Notes under the pieces: model-generated
Seen by the model: the letters and a program-made list of their open reading frames with translations, nothing else
What the model was told of the DNA's origin: nothing
Databases searched by the model: none
Assembly: GCA_029239785.1 (NCBI GenBank)
Contig: JARBUG010000021.1
Location: 1 to 41,348 of the forward strand
Direction: 5' to 3'
Source: Symbiobacteriaceae bacterium
GTDB lineage: Bacteria > Bacillota > Sulfobacillia > Symbiobacteriales > Symbiobacteriaceae
Length of the DNA: 41,348 bases
Part shown: in pieces, positions 33,318-41,348 of the stretch
Layout of the letters: each line of letters begins with the position of its first letter
How positions within the stretch are numbered: the first letter of the stretch is position 1
Made by a program: the position numbers and the translations under genes

Positions 33318-33569
33318 GGCTCATGTGCAAACAAGCCCCCGCACTGCCGTGCAGCGCGGGGTGTTTCTGCTTGTGTTCACCATCCCCTGCGGGGTCCCTC
33401 GTTCGAGGGATGAACTCACCCGTAGCGACTTGCTAAGATCGGAGTGGAAATGAGGCGAAAAAATTCACATGTGAAGGTGTTCAGACGCCGGGGAAAACCA
33501 GGGCACGTCCGGTCGAAGACCAACGAGGCCTGCGACACGATGACTGAAAATAAGCTGGGAGGAAGCGAA
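33318..33569. other. spacer with hairpins before the broken hydrolase
   Basis: About 250 bases with no gene. It includes a hairpin CCCCGCACTGC / GCAGCGCGGGG (33344-33367), then CCCCTGCGGGG and TCCCTCGTTCGAGGGA, and a TTCACATGTGAA palindrome. The hydrolase ribosome site GGGAGG is at its end. No promoter was assigned. Confidence 0.4.
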
Positions 33570-34721
33570 ATGACAGATAGGCTTTCTATTCAATCCCTCA
33601 CAAGAAAGGTGGGGCGAATTATGTTAATGACGCTCTCTATCTTTTTAGCCTGCCTACTCGTTCTTTTGGCCGTGCTGCTGGCATGGAGCCCCGGAAAACC
33701 AAAACCTTTCCTCGATGAGAACGGACGTTTCCGGGCGGGCAGCATTTCCGAGAAAATCCATGTGAGCATCAACGGTGTGCAACAGGGGATGTTTGTTAAG
33801 AGCAAAGATATATCGAATCCGGTGCTGCTTTTCCTTCATGGAGGCCCCGGTATGCCTGAGTACTTCCTTACTCAAAGGTACCCTACAGGTCTTGAGGACT
33901 ACTTTACCGTGGTTTGGTGGGAACAGCGTGGTTCAGGACTTTCTTACAGTGCCGACATTCCACCAGAGACGATGTCGGTGGAGTAGTACATTTCCGACAC
34001 GCTGGAAGTGACTAATTATCTCCGCAACCGGTTCGGTAAGGAAAAGATATACCTTATGGCGCACTCAGGGGGAACATCTTTTGGCATTCAGGTGGCGGCA
34101 CGGGCCCCGGAGTTGTACCACGCCTATATTGGCATCGCTCAGATGGCGTATCAGCCCAAATCTGAACAGTTGGCATACGAATATATGCTTAAGCGCTTCG
34201 AAGAGGTCGGGGACAAAAGAATGGTGCGAAAACTTGAGGAAGCGGTGCCCGCAACGGGACCTCTGCCGCTGTCATATATGCGTTCACTCCTGCGGGACGA
34301 TGCAATGCACCGTCTTGGAATTGGCACGACACATGATATGAAATCAATAATCAGTGGTGTCCTTTTGGGGACGTGGCAATGCCGCGAGTACACGTTCGGT
34401 GAAAAGATAAACCTATGGCGCGGTAAGTCGTTTTCCAGTAGCCCAAGCTTCGATCTGTGGAACAAGACGTTTGAGACAGATATAACCGCCATGGTGCCAA
34501 AACTGAACCTTCCTGTTTATTTCTTTCACGGCGTCTATGATTATACGGTTAACTACAGTTTAACGAAGGACTACTTCGACAAACTGCAGGCACCGCTCAA
34601 GGGGTTTTATACGTTTGAACACTCAGCCCACAGCCCGCTATTCGAAGAACCAGAAAGAATGCGACTGATTCTGCGAGAGGACGTGCTGGTTGGTGCGAAT
34701 GCCCTTGCCGATAGGGATTAA
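33570..34721 (+). pseudogene. alpha/beta hydrolase broken by an amber codon
   Basis: A single frame codes for a membrane-anchored alpha/beta hydrolase of 383 residues, interrupted only by TAG at 33984-33986 (codon 139). The N-terminus has a span (IMLMTLSIFLACLLVLLAVLLAW). HGGPGMPEYF and VVWWEQRGSGLSY follow, then, past the stop, the nucleophile elbow LMAHSGGTSFG, the acid in FFHGVYDYTV and the catalytic His near EHSAHSPLFEE. A CAG-to-TAG change would explain the break. Base composition is clearly more AT-rich than the neighbours, suggesting recent transfer. GGGAGG lies seven bases before the ATG. Confidence 0.83.
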
Positions 34722-34773
34722 GCGATATCCTTGACATTCCGACCACCAGAATACTCGATAGTGCAACGACCAC

Positions 34774-34811
34774 AAGACGCCTGCGGCTCTAGGATGAGTC
34801 GCAGGCGTCTT
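34774..34811. terminator. terminator hairpin, right copy
   Basis: Fifteen-position stem AAGACGCCTGCGGCT / AGTCGCAGGCGTCTT (one wobble) with an 8-base loop, just after the last gene of the hydrolase operon on the minus strand. The left arm is identical to that at 32738. Confidence 0.75.
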
Positions 34812-34820
34812 CGCACGTAA

Positions 34821-35798
34821 TCAAGGTAACAGCCAGCTGCGCACCTGTTCCACCACGTGCCCGATCCCCTCGACCACGAGCTCAGGCCGCACCATCTGCA
34901 GGTTGTGGCCCGGTCGGTCACTGACACGGTGAATGCTGTTGGCGGAGCGGCTGGCAAGTTCCCGCTGCATCTCAATCCATCCCTCGCCGTTGCCGGGGTT
35001 CGTAAGGACCACCAGCGGCATATCACCAAACTGCGGTCCGCCGGCTCCGCTCTGCATCTGACGGGAAGCTTCCTCAAGTATCGGCATGGCGGCTGCGAAC
35101 TCCCGCAGCCCCGCTTCTCCGTTCAGGTTCCGGCAAACCGCCCCTGTCCAGTCACGATATTCGTCACGGGTGACCTGCTGCGCGAAGAACCGGCGCTCGG
35201 GATACATAGGAAAGAAGCCAAACACTTCACCCAGAAACCGTGGAAGCCCAAAAGCAGAACAGAACCGAAACACCCTGAGCAGCAAACCAATCACGGCAAA
35301 GCTCTGCCGGAAGCTGCGGTCATCCTTCAGAAACTCATGGGTGGAGTCCACCAGGACCATGCCGGCCACTTCGTCAGGGTAGCGGATGGCATACAGTCGG
35401 GCAATGACTCCACCGAGGGAATGGCCAACCAGCACGTAAGGCCCCGGCAGCCCGGCTTTGGCAAGGAGCATATGTAGTTCCGCTGGGCTCCGAGTCGCAT
35501 CCGGCCCCGGACCGGGATCGCTCCCGCCCAGGCCGGGCCGGTCGTACGTCACCACCCGTGCAAACGACGCAACCTCCCTCGCGACATGGACCCACGAGAA
35601 GCAAGACTCACCTGCCCCATGGATCACCACCACTGTCGGGCCACCCGCTCCGCTGTCCGTCAGGTGGATTCGGTGGCCCCCCATCTCCACGAGACGACCG
35701 GGCAGTGGGCGCCGCTTCGCCTTCAACCGTGCAACCTGCTCATAGACAAAGCCGGCGGTCAGTAACGCCAGCATCAATCCGCCACTTACGATCAGCAC
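34821..35798 (-). CDS. alpha/beta hydrolase, membrane-anchored
   Basis: Hydrolase of 325 residues with an N-terminal membrane span (LMLALLTAGFVYEQVA). The fold's landmarks are present: oxyanion segment VIHGAGESCFSW, DRPGLGGSD, nucleophile elbow LVGHSLGGVIA near residue 130, and a catalytic His in DRPGHNLQMVRPE. The substrate is unknown; lipase, esterase and haloalkane dehalogenase-like proteins share these features. The GTG start overlaps the end of the preceding hydrolase gene by 7 bases. It is the last gene of the four-gene operon. Confidence 0.85.
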   Translation of the reverse strand: MLIVSGGLMLALLTAGFVYEQVARLKAKRRPLPGRLVEMGGHRIHLTDSGAGGPTVVVIHGAGESCFSWVHVAREVASFARVVTYDRPGLGGSDPGPGPDATRSPAELHMLLAKAGLPGPYVLVGHSLGGVIARLYAIRYPDEVAGMVLVDSTHEFLKDDRSFRQSFAVIGLLLRVFRFCSAFGLPRFLGEVFGFFPMYPERRFFAQQVTRDEYRDWTGAVCRNLNGEAGLREFAAAMPILEEASRQMQSGAGGPQFGDMPLVVLTNPGNGEGWIEMQRELASRSANSIHRVSDRPGHNLQMVRPELVVEGIGHVVEQVRSWLLP

Positions 35799-36670
35799 GG
35801 GGTTCCCACCTGTCTGTTCAGGAAGGCCAGCATACGGCCATTCACCACATCCGGCTGCTCCATGTTCAGGAGATGGCCGGCGCTCTGAACCAGGTCGGCC
35901 TCGATCCCCGTGATTAGCCGTCTTGCTCGGTCAAGCGCCCTGGATGGGTCGTAAATCACTTCGTGGTCGCCGATTAGGAGCAGGGTGGGTGGACGCAGCC
36001 TCCTCAGCTCGTCATCTGTGTAGACCGTGGGAAAGACGCCGCCCTTGGCAAACCGAAAATGCCGGACCGCCAGGTACATCTGCTCGGCCAGCCGTTCATC
36101 CACGACCTGTCCGTTGGCCGACAGCCACCGGAAGGTGCCGCGCACCCGATCCTTGCTGGGCAGCAGCATGGGGCCCAGGAAGTGCAGGAAAAATGCCATG
36201 CGGAACTTTGCAAAGGAGGCGGCGGGCGCCAGCAGCACGAGGCTCTCCACCTGCTCCGGCGCCGCCAGGGCGAAGTTGAGCGCCTGCCAGCCGCCGTAGG
36301 AGATGCCACCCAGATGTGCACGCTTCAGCCCGAGCCCGCCCATGACATCCGCCAGCCAGGCCGCACAGTCTGACCGGGAGCGGAAAGGCGCCGACCAGAC
36401 GCTCTTATTGGGCTCGCCGACGATGTCGACCAGGAACGTCCGGTACGTCTGGCTCAAGGCGGCTACGTTGCGAATCCAGACAGCAGAACTGGTGCCTGAC
36501 GCGTGAAGGAGTACCAGTGCCGGCCCGTCGGCCGGGCCGCCGGCGATCACGTGTGTGGTACCGAACCGCGTGGGCAGATGCAGCGCCTGATAGGCGACCG
36601 GCCACGCCGTCAGTGCAGCGTCATAGCAGGCCATGAATGCCGCCTCGCCTGCCGGAGTCTTGAACATCAT
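35792..36670 (-). CDS. alpha/beta hydrolase
   Basis: Soluble hydrolase of 292 residues without signal peptide. Oxyanion segment LLHASGTSSAVW, nucleophile elbow GGISYGGWQAL, acid in LLLIGDHEVIYD, and catalytic His in SAGHLLNMEQP. It resembles carboxylesterase-type hydrolases of Bacillota. The ATG overlaps the stop of the upstream 69-residue gene as ATGA, with GGGAGGTGA 6 to 9 bases upstream, so translation is coupled. The substrate cannot be told. Confidence 0.87.
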   Translation of the reverse strand: MMFKTPAGEAAFMACYDAALTAWPVAYQALHLPTRFGTTHVIAGGPADGPALVLLHASGTSSAVWIRNVAALSQTYRTFLVDIVGEPNKSVWSAPFRSRSDCAAWLADVMGGLGLKRAHLGGISYGGWQALNFALAAPEQVESLVLLAPAASFAKFRMAFFLHFLGPMLLPSKDRVRGTFRWLSANGQVVDERLAEQMYLAVRHFRFAKGGVFPTVYTDDELRRLRPPTLLLIGDHEVIYDPSRALDRARRLITGIEADLVQSAGHLLNMEQPDVVNGRMLAFLNRQVGTPC

Positions 36671-36876
36671 GATGCGTCACCTCCCACACTGCGGATCGAG
36701 ATGAGTACCAGATTCAGGTCGCGAATACGGGTAAGCACGCCGTGCAGGGCAGCCTGGTCGGGCAGGGAGCCCGCTAGGAGCGTCTCCCCTCCGGACAGAT
36801 TGGTGCAGGTCAGGCCGGCAAACCAGTCGGACCAGCCGGCGTCTAACTCTCCCCGGATGCGGATTTCGTAGATCAT
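36667..36876 (-). CDS. small conserved-type protein in the hydrolase operon
   Basis: Protein of 69 residues starting MIYEIRIRGELDAGWSDWF and ending with LHGVLTRIRDLNLVLISIRSV. I recall similar short proteins next to hydrolases and MalT-type regulators, but know no biochemical function. The pattern of short strands and one helix suggests a ferredoxin-like mini-domain. A GTG 12 bases upstream is an alternative start with a GGTGG site; the ATG itself has only a weak one. It lies between the four-span membrane protein and the first hydrolase, overlapping the latter. Confidence 0.75.
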   Translation of the reverse strand: MIYEIRIRGELDAGWSDWFAGLTCTNLSGGETLLAGSLPDQAALHGVLTRIRDLNLVLISIRSVGGDAS

Positions 36877-36890
36877 CGATGTATCCACGA

Positions 36891-37259
36891 TCAGGCCACC
36901 ATCCCACGCATCACGGCCAGCACAACCTTCACCGCCATGACCGCGGCCAGGACGATCATGGCCGAGCGGTCCGAGCCGATGTACGGCACTCGGGCGCCCA
37001 GGAGCACGGCCGCCGCCAGCGCCAGTGCCAGCGCACCCAGGATGGTGCCGGCCAGGTTGAACGGGTTCGTCCACCCATAGGTGACGGTTTGCATCCCCAG
37101 GGCACACATGGACATACCCAGGACGACCAACGCAATGAGTGCGGAACGGTCGCTGTGGATGAGGGGGAGCCGGGTTCCGGTCAGCGTGCCGGTGACAACG
37201 CCGGCTGACAGCAGGCCCAGGAGGATCAGGAGGGGATTTGTGAGGGACGTAGCGGGCAT
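36891..37259 (-). CDS. four-span membrane protein of unknown function
   Basis: Protein of 122 residues with four hydrophobic segments (LLILLGLLSAGVVTGTL; ALIALVVLGMSMCALGM; LAGTILGALALALAAAVLLG; AMIVLAAVMAVKVVLAVM). Two SDRSALIAL / SDRSAMIVL repeats suggest an internal duplication of a two-span unit. AAAGGAG is 9 bases before the ATG. It is the first gene of the operon, after a palindrome and CATAAT -10 box. No family assignment. Confidence 0.8.
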   Translation of the reverse strand: MPATSLTNPLLILLGLLSAGVVTGTLTGTRLPLIHSDRSALIALVVLGMSMCALGMQTVTYGWTNPFNLAGTILGALALALAAAVLLGARVPYIGSDRSAMIVLAAVMAVKVVLAVMRGMVA

Positions 37260-37292
37260 GGGCAGAAGCTCCTTTCGCGATCGACTGCCCTG

Positions 37293-37337
37293 ATTATGCC
37301 GTGCCGCCGCGCTGCGTTCATCTATCTGCAGATAGAT
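37293..37337 (-). promoter_or_regulatory. palindrome and -10 box of the hydrolase operon
   Basis: An 18-bp perfect palindrome ATCTATCTGCAGATAGAT (37320-37337) lies upstream of CATAAT (37293-37298) on the minus strand. Its centre is 30 bases before that -10 box, about -42.5 from the likely start, and there is no good -35. This is the layout of a promoter switched on by a LuxR-type activator. Confidence 0.6.
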
Positions 37338-37345
37338 CTGTGGGA

Positions 37346-40054
37346 TTAGAGCAGGTGCAGTTCCCTGGCCAGCGCCACCGCACGGACGCGGCTGTCGGCC
37401 CCCAGTTTGCCGTAGATGTTGTGAACGTGGGTTTTGACAGTACCGTAGGTCACCTGCAGGCGGCGGGCAATCTCCTCGTTGGAGAGGCCTGCAGCCAGGA
37501 GACGCAGCACTTCCAACTCTCGGTCCGTGAGGGGCTCCGGCAGCGGCGTGGCCAGATGGGCGCCCGGCTCCGCAGCAAAGCTGAAGCCGCTCAACAACCG
37601 GGCGGCGTAGGCCTGCGCCGGGCCGCCGCGGCGGGTCAGTTCATGGATGAGTTCCGCGAGCGACTGGCCTTCATCCAGGAAGGTCCGGACGTATCCGGCC
37701 GGCTCAGCCAGCACCACGGCCTGCTCCAGCAGCTTCAGGGTCCGCCCCCGGTCGGCCTGACGCAGGGCCAGCGCCTGTAGCACCAAAATCTCGATCAGGC
37801 GGCCGGTCCGTCCGCCGGCCACAGCCGCCGGGGCCAGCCGAGCCAGCAGCGACTGCGCCTCGGTCCAGCAGCCGCCCGCCAGCAAAATGCGGGCCAGGGC
37901 CAGGTTCTCCGACTCCCGCCGGAACGCAGGCGCCCCGTCGGTGCGCATCCCCCGGCCCTCTGCCCACTGACGAGCGGCAGTCAGGTTCCCCTGAGCGAGC
38001 CAGAGCCGGACCTGAAGCGTTTGCAGGCGGTGAATCAAGTCTGTGGCGAGCGTTCGGCCACGGCCTGCCGCTTCGGCCTCACCCAGGTTGGCGGCCGCAC
38101 CTTGGGTGTCGCCCCTGGCAAGCAGAACTGCCGCCTGGGCCATGAGTGCGTTGGCCAGGGCGTCGGGAACCTGCCAAACCGCATTGGCGGCGATTGCCTC
38201 CCGTGCCTGCTCTGCGGCGCCCTCCAGGTCATTCTGTTCCCGTAGGACGTCAGCCAGGACGGCATGCAGGCTGCCGTTCACAAAGTGCCGGGTTGCTCCG
38301 CTGCCAGCAATGAGCGACAGGTGCCGGTGGCAGAGTTCTGCCGCCTCGGGCAGCCGGCCCTGCAGCATGCGGATGCGCGCGAGGCGCGAGATGGCGATGG
38401 GCACGGCTTCGGTCAGCCGTGCAGCAGCATCGCGTCTGGCGGCGCCAGCTAGAAGGGCGGCGGCCTGCTCCAGATCGCCGTTCATGTAGAGGAGAAAGGA
38501 AAGGGTCACGTCGGCACTGTTGCGCATGGCCACCTGCGTCTCCGGTATCTGTGCCGGCGCCTCCATCACCTGAGCGGAGAGCGCATAGGGCTGCCCCGTC
38601 AGTTCCCTGATGTAGGCGCGAATCAGGGCGACAAAGCTGCGCATTGCGGCCCATTGGGCACCGCACCCGGTGCCGGTGCCGGCGTCGGCAGTGTCAGCGC
38701 CCAGTTGATGTTCGGCCGCCGCCACCAGCACCTGTGCCTCCTCCAGACGGCCGGTGAGAATGCCGACCCACGCCTGATATATCGACAGGGTGGGACGGCT
38801 CTGAATCACGGCGTCCGGGAGACGGGCCAGCAGGCGGATGAAATCGTGGGCTGCCAGCCCCCACCAACCATTCACGTTCTGCTCCACCAGCCGGGCAGCC
38901 CGCTGGTGCTCCTCGCCTGCCAGGGCATAGGTGACTGCAGGGACCGTGTGACCCGCTGCTTCGTGCCACTCCGACGCCCGCCGGAACAGGATTGGCAGCA
39001 GGTCGGGAGAAAAGCGGCGGAGCCTGGCCCGCAGCAGGTCGGCAAACAGGTGATGGTACCGGAACCAGCGACGCTCCTCATCCAGGGGCACCAGGAACAG
39101 GTTGGACCGGTCGACCTGCGCTAGCAGTGAGCCGGCATCAGTCTGGCCGGTGACCGCCGCACAGAGCGGAGCAGACATCCGCTCCAAAATGGAGGTGAGC
39201 ATGAGAAATCTCTGCACCGGCTCCGGCTGGCGGGAGATGACCTCCTCTGCCAGATAGTCGGCGACGTAGCGGTTCTCTCCGGCAAAAGCGGTCACGAACG
39301 CATGCCGGGCTTCCTGGCCCGGCTGACCGGCCAGGGAGAGAGCTGCCATCTGGAGAGCAGCAGCCCAGCCTTCGGTCCGCTGCTGGAGCAGAGTCACGTC
39401 CTCAGGGGGCAGCCCGCCATCGAGTGCTCGTCCCATGAAGTTTTCAGCCTCGGCATCAGTAAAGCGCAGGTCGGCGGCCCGGAACTCGCCTAGCCGGCCC
39501 TGCGACCGGAGGCGGGCCAGCGGCCAGGGTGGGTCTGCGCGCGTCAGGACCACCAGGTGCATCTGCGACGGCAGGTGATCGATCAGAAACTGAACGGCGG
39601 CGTGTACAGCCGGCGACGTAATGGCATGGTAGTCGTCCAGAACCAGGGCGAACGGTGTCGGAACGGCAGACAGTTCATTGATCAGCGGAGGGAGATAGTG
39701 TTGGGGCTGCTGACCCGGGATGGTGCGCAGCAATTCCACTGTTGTCTGGCCAAGCCTCTCGGCCGCCGCAAAGGCGGGCAGGGCCCCAATGGCGGCTGCG
39801 ACATAGGTCCAGAAACGCTGTGGATCACTGTCTTCAGGCTCCAGGGAGAGCCAACTGAGCGGATAATCCCGCCCGGTTGCCGTGGTGCGCCATTCAGCCA
39901 GCAGCGTAGTCTTACCGAAGCCAGCCGGCGCTGAGATAACCGTGAGCGGATGAGAAAGCGCTGCGCACAGCCGGGCGGTTAGTCGCGGACGAGGCACGAG
40001 GTCTGGACGGGCTGGTGGCATGTATAGCTTCGTGTGAAGAAGAAAGTTAGACAT
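37346..40054 (-). CDS. MalT-type LuxR-family transcriptional activator
   Basis: Large ATP-dependent activator of 902 residues, normal for the MalT/LAL group. The N-terminal STAND ATPase has Walker A SAPAGFGKTTLLAEW and Walker B FALVLDDYHAI. A winged-helix and TPR-like helical region fill the middle, and the C-terminal LuxR helix-turn-helix reads LTDRELEVLRLLAAGLSNEEIA with VTYGTVKTHVHNIYGKLG. The ATG at 40054 follows GGGAGG; the frame extends 21 codons upstream without support. It lies directly before the hydrolase operon, with the palindrome 9 bases behind its stop, and is the likely activator of that operon. Confidence 0.9.
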   Translation of the reverse strand: MSNFLLHTKLYMPPARPDLVPRPRLTARLCAALSHPLTVISAPAGFGKTTLLAEWRTTATGRDYPLSWLSLEPEDSDPQRFWTYVAAAIGALPAFAAAERLGQTTVELLRTIPGQQPQHYLPPLINELSAVPTPFALVLDDYHAITSPAVHAAVQFLIDHLPSQMHLVVLTRADPPWPLARLRSQGRLGEFRAADLRFTDAEAENFMGRALDGGLPPEDVTLLQQRTEGWAAALQMAALSLAGQPGQEARHAFVTAFAGENRYVADYLAEEVISRQPEPVQRFLMLTSILERMSAPLCAAVTGQTDAGSLLAQVDRSNLFLVPLDEERRWFRYHHLFADLLRARLRRFSPDLLPILFRRASEWHEAAGHTVPAVTYALAGEEHQRAARLVEQNVNGWWGLAAHDFIRLLARLPDAVIQSRPTLSIYQAWVGILTGRLEEAQVLVAAAEHQLGADTADAGTGTGCGAQWAAMRSFVALIRAYIRELTGQPYALSAQVMEAPAQIPETQVAMRNSADVTLSFLLYMNGDLEQAAALLAGAARRDAAARLTEAVPIAISRLARIRMLQGRLPEAAELCHRHLSLIAGSGATRHFVNGSLHAVLADVLREQNDLEGAAEQAREAIAANAVWQVPDALANALMAQAAVLLARGDTQGAAANLGEAEAAGRGRTLATDLIHRLQTLQVRLWLAQGNLTAARQWAEGRGMRTDGAPAFRRESENLALARILLAGGCWTEAQSLLARLAPAAVAGGRTGRLIEILVLQALALRQADRGRTLKLLEQAVVLAEPAGYVRTFLDEGQSLAELIHELTRRGGPAQAYAARLLSGFSFAAEPGAHLATPLPEPLTDRELEVLRLLAAGLSNEEIARRLQVTYGTVKTHVHNIYGKLGADSRVRAVALARELHLL

Positions 40055-40113
40055 TCCCCTCTGCCTCCCGCCGTAAAGTTCACACCTATCGTAACAGCAT
40101 GTCCTGCGTTCCA

Positions 40114-40131
40114 CCACTGTGATCCCAGTGG
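40114..40131. promoter_or_regulatory. inverted repeat upstream of the MalT-type gene
   Basis: CCACTG / CAGTGG around six bases. Its centre is about 41.5 bases before the start predicted from a TACGAT -10 box (40088-40093, minus strand). It does not resemble the palindrome at 37320, so it may bind another protein. Confidence 0.35.
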
Positions 40132-40214
40132 GGGCTAACGAAAAACGGCTGGGGCTCTGGGGCTATCCCGGCAAGGCGGTTGTGTAGTTAGGCCCTGCAT
40201 CTTGCAGGAGATGC

Positions 40215-40243
40215 TTGGCGTCTGCCGGGAAAGCTGATAAGGT
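40215..40243 (+). promoter_or_regulatory. possible promoter of the sucrose-phosphorylase gene
   Basis: TTGGCG and TAAGGT are 17 bases apart, 44 bases before the start codon. Just upstream lie overlapping inverted repeats, CCTGCA-TCT-TGCAGG (40194-40208) and GCATCT / AGATGC, a candidate operator. Confidence 0.45.
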
Positions 40244-40287
40244 CAAATGCGAGTACTCATCATCCAAGCTTCAGGAGGACGACCTTG

Positions 40288-41348
40288 ATGCCACTACATA
40301 ACCAAGTCCAGCTCATTACGTACCCAGACTCGCTCGGCGGAGACTTAAATGCGCTCAAGCATGTGCTGCTGACGTACTTTCCAAAGGCCTTTGGGGGCGG
40401 CATACACCTGCTGCCGCCATTTCCCTCGTCTGGCGACCGGGGCTTTGCGCCGCTTACGTACTTGGAAATCGAGCCGGCGTTTGGCACCTGGGAGGATGTC
40501 AAGGCAATCGGGGAACACTTCGACATCCTGGTCGACCTGATGGTCAACCACATTTCCCAGAAGTCCGCATATTTCCAGGACTTCTTAAAGCACGGGCGGG
40601 AATCGAAGTATGCCGACTTCTTCATCACGCTGGACAAGATTTGGGAAGGCGGCGAGCCCGTTCAGGCGGATGTCGACAAGATCTTCCTGCGGCGGAAGCG
40701 GCCCTATTCTACCTTCACCATCGAAGAGACCGGCGAGAAGGTGAAGGTTTGGACCACATTCGGCAGGGAAGAACCCTCGGAACAGATCGATCTCGACGTC
40801 AAGTCCGAAAAGGTCAAGCAGTTGCTCCGTGATTTCTTCGAGAACTTCAGCCGCAACAACGTCAAGATCGTGCGGCTGGACGCCGTAGGTTACGTGATCA
40901 AGAAATTGGGCACCAGCTGCTTTTTCGTGGAGCCGGAAATCTACGAGTTTCTGGACTGGATCAAGAACATGGCTGATGAGAATGGCATCGAACTGCTTCC
41001 CGAAGTTCATGCCCAGTACGAAACCCAGTATAAGCTGGCGGAGCGCGGCTTCTGGATCTACGATTTCATTCTGCCCTATACCGTGCTGGACGCGCTCTCG
41101 AACGCCTCGAGCGAGCGGCTGACCCAGTACCTGAAAGTGCGTCCGAGCAAGCAGTTCACGCAATTGGACTCCCATGACGGAATTCCCGTATTGCCTGACC
41201 TGGAGGATCTGATCGATACGAAGGCTGCCCGGAAGGTCGTCGAACAGTGCGTGGCACGGGGCTCCAACCTCAGCCGGATCATGTCCGACGAACACAAGGC
41301 AAAGGACGGCTTTGACGTCCACCAGATCGGTGGCACCTATTATGAAGT
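40288..41348 (+). CDS. sucrose phosphorylase (GH13_18), 3' end outside the window
   Basis: First 353 codons of a GH13 subfamily 18 enzyme. These convert sucrose (or sucrose 6-phosphate, or glucosylglycerate) and phosphate to glucose 1-phosphate plus the other sugar, in the cytoplasm. The start QVQLITYPDSLGGDL and GGIHLLPPFPSSGDRGFAPLTY are diagnostic. The nucleophile Asp is in VRLDAVGY, the acid/base Glu in LLPEVHAQYE, and the third acidic residue in LDSHDGIPVLPD. AGGAGG is nine bases before the ATG. Which acceptor is used depends on loops near the C-terminus that are partly missing here. The gene is divergent from the MalT-type regulator. Confidence 0.92.
   Translation, partial: MPLHNQVQLITYPDSLGGDLNALKHVLLTYFPKAFGGGIHLLPPFPSSGDRGFAPLTYLEIEPAFGTWEDVKAIGEHFDILVDLMVNHISQKSAYFQDFLKHGRESKYADFFITLDKIWEGGEPVQADVDKIFLRRKRPYSTFTIEETGEKVKVWTTFGREEPSEQIDLDVKSEKVKQLLRDFFENFSRNNVKIVRLDAVGYVIKKLGTSCFFVEPEIYEFLDWIKNMADENGIELLPEVHAQYETQYKLAERGFWIYDFILPYTVLDALSNASSERLTQYLKVRPSKQFTQLDSHDGIPVLPDLEDLIDTKAARKVVEQCVARGSNLSRIMSDEHKAKDGFDVHQIGGTYYE

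Noticed and set aside
33984-33986. TAG in the hydrolase as a pyrrolysine codon
   Set aside because: The context fits a former Gln codon in a non-catalytic helix, and nothing in the window suggests pyrrolysine use.
36877-37107. The upstream part of the frame ending in the 69-residue protein
   Set aside because: It overlaps the four-span membrane protein gene in another frame and has a shadow-like composition.

Overview
The window looks like chromosomal DNA of a high-GC, endospore-forming member of the Bacillota, probably Symbiobacterium-like. The case rests on Firmicutes-type Shine-Dalgarno sites before nearly every gene, the rnr-smpB-ssrA order, a YlbJ sporulation membrane protein, low-GC-Gram-positive style regulators and amidase, and GC-rich codon use throughout. 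The lineage is an inference from gene content. Almost all genes lie on the minus strand.

Left part (1-18,100): a GH42 beta-galactosidase and a divergent family-4-type uracil-DNA glycosylase; two tRNA operons (Pro-Gly and Arg-His-Gln-Lys), each with a clear promoter and terminator, the first with a 59-bp tandem repeat in its spacer; a murI-rph-rdgB-yfcE type operon; a MarR regulator with a dyad over its promoter; a secreted cell-wall amidase; tmRNA, smpB and rnr; ppa with a small membrane protein; and a GlpD plus alkyl-DHAP-synthase-like pair divergent from a YhfZ-type regulator across a 26-bp perfect palindrome.

Middle part (18,100-32,600): anaerobic respiration. nrfHA (ammonia-forming cytochrome c nitrite reductase) lies beside a two-component system whose sensor has a periplasmic CxxCH haem-binding motif. 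After ylbJ comes a six-gene operon. It encodes a TAT-exported reductive dehalogenase (RdhA), its WYEW-type membrane anchor (RdhB), an FMN-binding NosR/NapH-like protein (RdhC), a 33-residue single-span membrane protein, ApbE flavinyltransferase, and a HepT/Gx-transporter domain fused to a NusG domain II. A two-component system (dCACHE-HAMP-GAF-PAS kinase plus OmpR-type regulator) sits directly upstream. The logical reading is an organohalide-respiration or similar flavin-based electron-transfer module. ApbE would attach FMN to RdhC, RdhC would pass electrons from the quinone pool, and RdhA anchored by RdhB would be the terminal reductase.

Right part (32,600-41,348): a scrambled island bounded by two near-identical terminator hairpins. 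It holds a truncated second copy of ylbJ with its leader preserved, a 40-bp piece of the neighbouring kinase gene, and an AT-richer hydrolase gene broken by one amber codon. Beyond it is a four-gene operon (four-span membrane protein, 69-residue protein, two alpha/beta hydrolases) downstream of a MalT-type LuxR regulator, with an 18-bp palindrome centred about 42.5 bases before the predicted start site. The window ends inside a sucrose-phosphorylase-type gene on the plus strand.
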